This document shows positions 56,123-64,000 of a stretch of 64,000 nucleotides of DNA, one piece after another. Both the position numbers and the translations under genes were made by a program. Within the stretch, counting starts at the first letter, position 1; each line of letters starts with the position of its first letter. Origin of the DNA: Amyelois transitella (lineage: Eukaryota > Arthropoda > Insecta > Lepidoptera > Pyralidae); NCBI RefSeq assembly GCF_032362555.1, contig NC_083505.1, positions 10,717,501-10,781,500 of the forward strand, written 5' to 3'. Under the pieces are notes generated by a model. It did no database searches. It saw nothing but the letters and a program-made list of their open reading frames with translations, and was not told the DNA's origin.

Positions 56123-57447
56123 CATTCAGTCAGAAAAGTATCGGGAATGGATTATTTATTTATGGTTCCAAATTCAAATTTTTGTTTTTTTTGTTGTTGT
56201 TAGATTGGCGCAACTGTTTTCCATTTTGGCGCGGAGTTTGAGTTGCATCTGTTGTTTACATTAAATACAGTGCTATTTTTAGTTATATCATATCTAGTGT
56301 GTATTGCTAATTTCATAATGGATAAAAACATCGAACAAAGAGTTTGTCTTAAATTTTGCATTGCCAATGGAATATCGTGTTCGGAGTCACTGAAAATGTT
56401 ACAGAAGGCTTACGGTGAATCGACTTTATCAAAAACTCGTGCTTATGAGTGGTACAAAGCGTTCAAAAGCGATCGAGATGTGATGGAAGATTTGCCTCGC
56501 TCTGGTAGGCCATCAACGTCTGCAACTGAAGTTAACATCGCAAAAGTGAAGGAAATAGTGACTGAAAATCCTCATTCAACTTTGAGAGAGATAGCCACCG
56601 AACTTTCTGTATCTCACGAGTCGATCCGTACCATTTTAACTAACTTTAATTTGGGTATGAAACATGTTGCCGCTCGGCTAGTCCCAAAAGACCTGAATTT
56701 TTTTCAAAAACTCAATCGCATGAGAGTCGCTGAGGACATGCTAGAACGAGTCAATTCCGACCCAACATTCATGAAACGCATTGTTACTGGTGACGAGACG
56801 TGGGTTTACGAGTTTGACATGCAAACTAGTCAACAAGCTTCGGAGTGGCGCCTTCCAACTGAACCGAAACCGAAAAAACCACGCCAAAGTCGTTCAAAAG
56901 TCAAAGTCATGTTGACTGTTTTCTTTGACTATCGCGGTGTTGTGCACTCGGAATTCTTGCCGGAAGGTCAAACGGTAAATAAGGAATATTATTTGAGTGT
57001 TATGCGGCGTTTAAGAGAGCAAATCCGACGAAAAAGGCCAGATTTGTGGAAAGAAAATTCTTGGATTTTGCACCATGATAATGCACCTTCGCACAAGGCC
57101 ATCATTGTGAACGAATTTTTAACCAAACACTCAACAAATACCATCGAGCAACCACCATATTCACCAGATATGGCTCCAGCCGACTTTTTTCTTTTTCTTA
57201 AACTCAAATTACCACTTCGTGGCACCCGTTTTCAATCGGTAGAAGACATAAAAGAGAATTCGCGGCGAGAACTGACCTCAATTCCGGAAACAGCGTTTAA
57301 AAAATGTTTTGATGATTGGATTATTCGTTGGCGTAAGTGTATCGTTTCTAAAGGAGCATATTTTGAAGGTGATAAAATAAATTTGGATGAATAACAAACA
57401 GTTTGTGTATTATTGATCTTTTCCTGCTACTTTCTTGACAGAGTAGT
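56123..57447 (+). mobile_element. mariner DNA transposon, about 1.3 kb
   Basis: Imperfect terminal inverted repeats flank the transposase. The left end around 56123-56150 (CAGTCAGAAAAGTATCGGGAA) pairs with the reverse complement of 57419-57447 (CTGTCAAGAAAGTAGCAGGAA), with about 20 of 26 positions alike. A TA is present at the left edge; the exact right edge and target duplication are uncertain by a few bases. The size fits mariner. Confidence 0.8.
56318..57394 (+). CDS. mariner transposase, intact
   Basis: The frame from the ATG at 56318 gives 358 aa (MDKNIEQRVCLKFC...). The frame stays open upstream but has no earlier ATG. The N-terminal ~120 residues form two helix-turn-helix DNA-binding units (YEWYKAFKSDRD, RSGRPSTS linker, STLREIATELSVSHESIRTIL). 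The catalytic triad is complete with mariner spacing: Asp159 in VTGDETWV, Asp254 in HHDNAPSH and Asp289 in MAPADFF, i.e. D(94)D(34)D. No stop or frameshift is present. The enzyme cuts and pastes the element at TA sites. Activity cannot be judged from sequence alone. Confidence 0.93.
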   Translation: MDKNIEQRVCLKFCIANGISCSESLKMLQKAYGESTLSKTRAYEWYKAFKSDRDVMEDLPRSGRPSTSATEVNIAKVKEIVTENPHSTLREIATELSVSHESIRTILTNFNLGMKHVAARLVPKDLNFFQKLNRMRVAEDMLERVNSDPTFMKRIVTGDETWVYEFDMQTSQQASEWRLPTEPKPKKPRQSRSKVKVMLTVFFDYRGVVHSEFLPEGQTVNKEYYLSVMRRLREQIRRKRPDLWKENSWILHHDNAPSHKAIIVNEFLTKHSTNTIEQPPYSPDMAPADFFLFLKLKLPLRGTRFQSVEDIKENSRRELTSIPETAFKKCFDDWIIRWRKCIVSKGAYFEGDKINLDE

Positions 57448-58319
57448 ATATCTAAGATACCATAGGTAAATAAAGTTATATTCATAAACCTTTTCGAACA
57501 CTATTAACGTTTTTAATTTAAGAATAAGTACTAAATACATACATTAGGTAATAGGTACAACTTCTTATTCAGAAGAAGAATATTTTGTTTTATAAGAAGT
57601 GAATGAGATAATTGTATTTTTGTTTATGTGTAAAGCAGAAAAATATTATTATTACTACGAGTACCTATACAGTGTATAAATTGTACAAACAACTGAACTA
57701 CATTTGTAATGTAATGGTCGTGAAGTAAGCAAACTTTGCCTTGCTCTTGACACCGTTAGTATGGCCTCAGCCTAAGATATTGCTCATACAAGTTTATCAT
57801 TTACCTGATATTTATTGTATAAATCTGCATAACGTATAAGTTTCAATTAGTATGGACATAAAGGGCAAGGAGGGCTTCCAGTATAAATAAATCATCTTTT
57901 ATGATTCGAAATCGTTTCATATGTTTAATTGATGAGAAGAGATAGTATCGGAATGAAGTGGTCGTTAAATATTTTTTAATTGATTTTACTTCAAGAAAAT
58001 GTCGCGTGGAAACAATTTCGTAATATAATAAGGTCACCCTTTGCCGTAGGTATCAATATTATAAACTATCTTCATAACTGTCTTTACAGTGAGCATGGCC
58101 ACATCTTTCCAGTTTCCAAGATCCTTCCATACTTCCTTTGCTTTGGCTTTTGCGACAGAATAGCAAATAAGCACCTTCGAATTTAGTATGATTTACTTAC
58201 GCCTAAAGGTCCTAATTAGGTTAAAAATCAGAGCTCCAGTCGGAATATTTAACTCCTCCTACCCGTGGGCACTAAATTTTAGCTTTTTACGAACAAGGCG
58301 ATTCTTACTTTATGAAATA

Positions 58320-58996
58320 CTAGCGACCCGCCCCGGCTTCGCACGGATGCACAGCCGATACTAAATATGTATATCTCTATTAGAACTAACTAAAGGACTA
58401 AGTCTTGCTCCCGGCAAAAGTGTCACTTCTACGTGCAGTCCCGGGCCGTGCAGCAGAAATCGTAATACTTTAATTTCACCACAACTTCAAAACCAAACGT
58501 CCAATTTGAATCATTCAAAGACCAAATATTATCTACATAAACTGTACTTATTGATGAAATTATTTATTTTGATAAGGATTAATAGCATGAGTAAAAAAAC
58601 GCGTTTAAATGTAGACCAAAAAAAATTCAAGATTTTTAAATAAAAATGTGGTTGTTGTGCCTCACTCGACATAGATAGGTATAGTGTGTCGCGGACTTTT
58701 TTGTAGATTTTTATAAGATCTACAATTAATTAAAACATTTTATGGTTCTATCTTTTGTAGTTTAGGCAGCGTACGCAAAATAAGTAACTTTTTGGTTGAT
58801 TTTTTTCAGCTTGTGTCCGAAAAATCCAAATATATTACGGAACTCCTATTTTTTTCCAAAATCAAATATAGTCTATGTTACTCGTGGATAATGTAACTTT
58901 CGAATGGTGAAAGAATTTTTTATATCGGTCCAGTAGTTTTTGAGCCTATTCATTACAACCAAACAAACAAAGTTTTCCTCTTTATAATATTAGTGA
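58320..58996 (-). mobile_element. Helitron-like element, 677 bp
   Basis: On the minus strand it starts TCACTAATATTATAAAGAGG and ends with GTGCGAAGCCGGGGCGGGTC and CTAG. Inside is GGTCCAGTAGTTTTTGAGCC on the plus strand, typical of the family. There is no ORF. Confidence 0.6.
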
Positions 58997-59244
58997 AACA
59001 TCTAGAATTTTTTTTTCTGATGAGGTAGGTATTTCTTGGGATTTCTACTAATGAGAATTATTGACGCATTGAGAGCAATATGTCAAATGCAGAATACGTT
59101 TTTGAAAAACCGCAAATCACAGATATAATTAGGAACTGAATTCACTAAAAAACAACCAACGCGTCTAATAACAAAACTTAATTTTATTTTTCGTTTTCAC
59201 TTATTTATTGTCATCCACGTTTCATTACTATAATATTCATTGAC

Positions 59245-59489
59245 GGCCTCTGTGGCGCAGCGGTAATACGCTTGCCTTTGACACTGGTGGTCCCATGTTC
59301 GAATCCTGGTCAGGGCATGGTGAGAAACGAACTTTCTCTGATTGGTCAGGGTCTTGGATGTTTATCTATCTAAGTATCTATTATAAAATATAGTATCATT
59401 GAATTAGTATCTCGTAACACAAGTTTCTAACTTACTTCGAGGCTAACTGAATCTGTGTAATTTGTCCCGTATATATTTATTTATTATTT
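59245..59489 (+). repeat. tRNA-derived SINE, copy 2
   Basis: Head GGCCTCTGTGGCGCAGCGGT, B box GTTCGAATCC (59297-59306), shared body GATTGGTCAGGGTCTTGG and ACTTACTTCGAGGCTAAC, and an ATTTATTTATTATT tail. It is the same family as 51291-51570 and slightly better conserved in the head. Confidence 0.8.
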
Positions 59490-59756
59490 ACAAAAAGATG
59501 AATATATTTTTTACCTATTGAAGAGCTTAAGTCATTATTAGTTTGCATTAAATTTTAAACCTGACAAAATTTGTTATTGTTTTGTAATGGAACCGCTACA
59601 TATTTGCCAAATGAAGTGTTTTTTTTAACTTTGTGAAAACCAATATTTGGAACTACACTGAACTTACGGTTTTGGTTGGAAAAAAGCAAACAGAAAAGTG
59701 CACATAAAAGCGTATATAATTTTATATCTTTAGCATTCAAAATATTAATTTAACAT

Positions 59757-60120
59757 CATCCATAATCATCACCCTGGGTCAGTCCTCGCTGCGTCTTGAG
59801 TTTAAGTTGGAGAGGAGCCCGGTATGTGACCACGATCCTGGAATTGGTATGTCAGCTACTCCCGTCAGATCTCCGGGGATCAGGCCTTGACCTTTCAGGG
59901 ATCTGAACTCAGTTTGGATAATGGTTACACAATCAATTGCATAAAAGTGCACGTTTGCTTAGCATCTGTAAGCGATCACACTATGGCGCCATCTATAACG
60001 TCACATACTAACAACCTATCTCAGCAAATAGTGTTCGTCATCAGCCAATAGTAGGGAAGAGTCTTAATCGCGCAAGTAAAGATTCCAAGGTTTGGAGCGC
60101 AAATATAACGTCCAACTTTA
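59757..60120 (-). repeat. Adjacent copies of repeat families D and E
   Basis: 59757-59935 matches the reverse of 44757-44945 in patches. 59940-60120 shares the AGTCTTAATCGCGCAAG and TTGGAGC blocks with 4730-4985, in the same orientation as that copy on the plus strand. The class is unknown. Confidence 0.35.
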
Positions 60121-63100
60121 CATCGTCAATCATACTCGCTAAAACTATTGTCAAACTTCACGTTCTTAATTGACTAAAATAAGGGCTAGTTTTCAATGAG
60201 CAAATAAAATATATTTGCCAGAAGTTTAAGGTATGGGTTCGGTTGTGCCTATAGCAACTTATGTGCTATTGACACAACCTTCTTTTGTTTTTGGTCGTAT
60301 TATTTATCTGTACCAAATAAATTTAATCTGCCTATTGAAGAACTACCTAAATCTATCTAAATCTAACATTAGTTTCGGTAAGACCTTATATTAAATTGAT
60401 GTTCTAAATATGGTTGCATATCTGTTCGATCGCACGCGCAGATTTAATTAGATGGTTTCTGTAAAGACCGCCCATTGCGGATGTTCGCTGTGTACAGTCG
60501 ATGGCAAATATTTTATACCCTCTAAATGTATAAATATTAATCTCAAGGGCGTGTTAATAAATTTCAATTCCATCATTATGCCGTTTAGCTAGAAATGGAC
60601 TTTAACTCGGAGAACTCTGAAGATATCTTATTTAAAATCCCATTTCTTTTCCTAACGTAGAATACTGTAACAATAGTCATGTCTAGAAGGCCGCGTTTAT
60701 CTCGATGGATAAAAATAAGATTGAAATATAGTATGGTAGTTATATGCAATGAGGCTCATAAGTAATGCCCTCGTTAACATAACACAATATAGGTTATAAA
60801 CAAATTTAGTAAGCATAGGTATAGATAAGATACGACCTGAAGAACATGCATAATCATTATCATTCAAATTGTGTGCCTTTCCACTTTATCATAGCATATT
60901 TTTATTGAAAAACTTAAGTCCTAAAAATCTTATCATATCAAACAGGTCTCACCTGCAGAAATCACATTTTCATAGCAAATGATGCCAAAGTTACATATGG
61001 GCTTTTGTCGGTATTCTGTATATTTAGCTTGAGAAGTATCCGTTAAAACCTATGCTAGCTTCACAACCTTACTAGGTTAGCATTGAAATACACAAATATA
61101 TATTTCGTCTCTTACATAATTTTTGAAAAGACCAGTTGATGTCTTTTACTCTTAGCAAATCAAAGCGCACTAGAAGTACAATATTTAAATAAATTTATAA
61201 AAATAAATTATTATAAAAACACACAATGAAATATCAACAACATATCTTAAAAGGTAATTTTAGAATTTATTTGGAACTATAATAAATATATAACTTAAAT
61301 ATATAAGGTACGATTAAATTATATACAGTTATTAAAAGAATCCGTGGATGCGGTGCGTTACAACCTTGTCATTACCTGCTACCCGTTAGGGAGAAGGACG
61401 TGAGATATGTGCGTAATTGAGATTCAGGTGGTGACAGGTTTCTCATGAAATCCATAAAAATGATAAGTTTTGCAGTAGAATTGAGTGGACCTTACATTAT
61501 TATGGGTTCGTTGGTTTGCACCGGTTCACACGTAACACACTGTTTACATATGTAGATGTTTGTTTAAAATCGAAATGGTAATCGACGCTGAATCCGGCTT
61601 CTCGTTTCGTAATTGTTGAATAATTTATATTCGTATCGATAATTAGTGAAATCTCAAAGATAAAGTGTTATGAATTAGTTTTATAAACAATTTTTTGTCG
61701 CAGAGCAACAGAGATGCAAGCAGTGCAAGTTATTTATTATACTGTTGCAAAATTAAGAAACATTAAATACTTTATATTAAGAAAGTACTTTATTTTAGAA
61801 TTTCAGATAACCGATAAAATAAGTTACTTTTCAGTGACGGCCAGAGCTTTCCTTTTTATCATTAACGTAATTTAGAATGGTACTAGAATGACTATTAAGA
61901 ATGTTAAAATAAAAAAAAAAGATGTTTCGTTTTTTCACTAACTTTATTTAAAATTTCACGAGATTTTGCCAGATTTGGCAAAGTTTTACTATTTGTTGAG
62001 TACGTTTGAGTACTTTCTTAAAATGGGAGTAAATCTAACCTGTATAGTTATAATCTTAATTTTTTTAATTATATCGGAATGGATATCGGTCTGCAAATTT
62101 TGTCCTTGTGAACGACTATTATTTGTACATTTATATTTTATTTCTCGCAATCCTACACCTGTACCAAAATTAACATAATCTTTTAGCTCTTTTCTTGAAT
62201 AGGTCAATATACCATTTGTGTCAAGACTAGTGAATTGACTTAAAAAATGGCCCGTTTTACCTTCAGCATTAAACATATTTCGTTTACATATATTGCTATA
62301 TATTGGTCGTCAAAGAAATTAAGCAAAACTAGTTTTTGTCCGACCACACAAAGATTAGTTTTCCAATTAGATTATGTTTTTGTCATTTTGCATAAAGTAA
62401 AACAAAAGTGTTTACAAAAGGTAAAATTTAATATTAATGCTTGGCTAATGCATTGTATAATTTAAACCGCATATTTTATTGTAGAATAACACTGTTTTTT
62501 TTTAAATTGTAGAACATCTATTATTATGAAAATCTCGCTGATATATTATATTTCTTAAATAGAAAGATTTTTTCAAATTTTATTTAATTTTCACAAAGTT
62601 AAAAACCCTTCAAGTGTGATGATGTTCATGAAAAAAATAGGGTTCCGGAACTTAAGCTAATAATTTTTTGATAGCATTAGTAAATATTTTTTCTTACCTA
62701 TAGTGCTTAATGTTAATTTATGAAATTTATTAAATATAATATCTATCTTCTTCGCATTAAATTTCAACAAATTAAATTATTATAATGTTTGGATTTCTAG
62801 TTTGACGTGAACAAAAATATGCACTACCTGTGATGTAAATTAAGGACCTCTAATCTAGTAATCTAGGACTCCCACAGAGGTGATAAAAGATAGGTAATCA
62901 TTACCACACGGAGGTAGTCTTACCGGTTTAAACCGCTAATAGAACTGTTTAGCTAACGGTTATAAAGTAGGTTATACAAAATCATCTAAAGATCTGTAAA
63001 ATGTCGTAGCGCAGCTTTCTATTAATGACGATTTCGAAGATTGATCAAATTGTTCAGACAACGGTAAATTTTATTCAGAAGACAGATTATATGGGAGCCT

Positions 63101-63599
63101 ACTAATTGCAAAGTAAACAAATCTTTTATAAGCATGAGAAGGCTTCACAAACAACCAGTAATGCCATCTGTATGAAGTTTCTAAATCTATCTCAGATCGT
63201 AGAAATGGAGGCTTTGATGATGATTCTGCTTATAACCGGTTTATGCAGCTCGATTAGAAATAACCGCAAGAACTATGTATGGCTTCATGTTGTTGAATAA
63301 GCTAGTATTTTTGAACTATACTAGCTCAATTAGTTAAGTATTTCCTGTAACATTTCACTTCAATAGACTAATAATAGTTAAATAAAACAAAACCTTAAGT
63401 TTGATGTCAAGTTAAGTAATTGTTAGTTTCTTTAAAAGAACAGAGATGGCAGTAGTAACTATCGATCAAACGTGAAGGCTTTTACGCTAATTCATTTTCA
63501 TAAATATAATTATTAACTAATAAAGGAAGTTTTTTTTCAGTCGTTAAAAATCCCAGGTTTATATCTGTTACGAAATCAGCTGGAAAACTGTGTAACAAA

Positions 63600-64000
63600 A
63601 CGCCAAATTACGCAGCTATGAGAATGGAATGAAAGATGGCGGCGAAAGTGGTCGGTAAAATAGCCGCCCCGGTCCGGTGGACCGAGGCGCGACACGCAAG
63701 CGCTTCGGCACAGGTAGGTTAAGATTCACGGTCCGCCGCATTTGCTGGTCCTATGCGCACTCGACGCCCTGTCGCACACCAATCTACCGCGGCCGACGAA
63801 ATGTGTGAGGATTTGTTAACGGTGACACAGTGAGGTGATCCTTATAGTGATTATAAAGTGCATGTGATTGTGATATGACGAGGACGAGCATCTAATCGAG
63901 CCATCTCGACAGCGGATCTAACGGTAAATTTGTTGAACATGACACTGTGACCTGCATGTGTTTACAGTCTGGTCAGGTGATCCGCCTGCTTGACTATCCA
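63600..64000. promoter_or_regulatory. GC/CpG-rich island at right edge
   Basis: Base composition changes abruptly from AT-rich to GC-rich, with many CG dinucleotides (GCGGCGAAAG, GGACCGAGGCGCGACACG, CACTCGACGCCCTGTCGC). It probably marks the start of a gene extending to the right. Confidence 0.4.
63636..63713 (+). CDS. Possible first coding exon of an unidentified gene
   Basis: In a GC- and CpG-rich island at the right end, ATG GCG GCG opens a 26-codon frame (MAAKVVGKIAAPVRW...) that ends in CAG followed by GTAGGT, a good splice donor. The context AAAG before the ATG is reasonable. The GC content contrasts sharply with the preceding 6 kb, as expected for a promoter and first exon. No family is recognised in so short a piece; it may also be a non-coding first exon. 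Confidence 0.3.

Larger units (their letters stand above)
57448..63635. other. Long AT-rich spacer with repeats, no gene seen
   Basis: No ORF here shows family motifs, and the short frames present look like chance. It holds a Helitron-like element (58320-58996), the second tRNA-derived SINE (59245-59489), repeat families D and E (59757-60120), and a degraded SINE-A-like fragment near 61350-61450 on the minus strand. Confidence 0.55.

Noticed and set aside
56243-56317. Longer mariner transposase N-terminus
   Set aside because: The upstream frame lacks an ATG and does not resemble mariner; the normal start motif is at 56318.

Overview
The window is insect nuclear DNA, most probably from a moth or butterfly. 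The genes are split by GT-AG introns, intergenic DNA is AT-rich, and the repeats are of kinds common in Lepidoptera: short Helitron-like elements ending in CTAG, tRNA-derived SINEs, a mariner, a BEL/Pao LTR element and non-LTR (LINE) pieces. The species cannot be named from the sequence alone. No bacterial operons, CRISPR arrays or rRNA genes are seen.

Five protein genes could be rebuilt exon by exon, with every splice junction in phase. (1) 3494-9787, minus: centromere protein I (CENP-I/Mis6), 13 exons, 663 aa. (2) 11648-18994, plus: EMSY, an ENT-domain chromatin regulator, 6 exons, 1022 aa. (3) 22908-32219, minus: mitochondrial aspartate aminotransferase (GOT2), 9 exons, 432 aa. (4) 32577-42234, plus: WDFY2-type WD40+FYVE endosomal protein, 8 exons, 418 aa. 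(5) 46200-48320, minus: secreted protein with nine chitin-binding type-2 domains, 3 exons, 561 aa. A possible first exon of another gene lies in the GC-rich right end (63636-63713). CENP-I/EMSY and GOT2/WDFY2 are divergent, head-to-head pairs; the second pair has only 357 bp between start codons. EMSY/GOT2 and WDFY2/chitin-binding gene are convergent.

Mobile DNA: the left edge holds a minus-strand LINE with ORF1 and the endonuclease part of ORF2. WDFY2 intron 2 contains a complete 5.87-kb BEL/Pao element with two identical 118-bp LTRs and a 5-bp target duplication; its gag-pol frame is broken by a short tandem duplication. A 5'-truncated LINE with a reverse transcriptase part lies at 52.4-54.1 kb. 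A mariner with an intact 358-aa transposase lies at 56.1-57.4 kb. Introns and spacers hold many short repeats and several perfect or near-perfect hairpins.

The five host genes do not form a pathway. The points most worth a second look are a full CENP-I gene in a lineage known for holocentric, CenH3-less chromosomes (if the lepidopteran origin is right), the very young sense-oriented BEL insertion in WDFY2, and the recurring hairpins.
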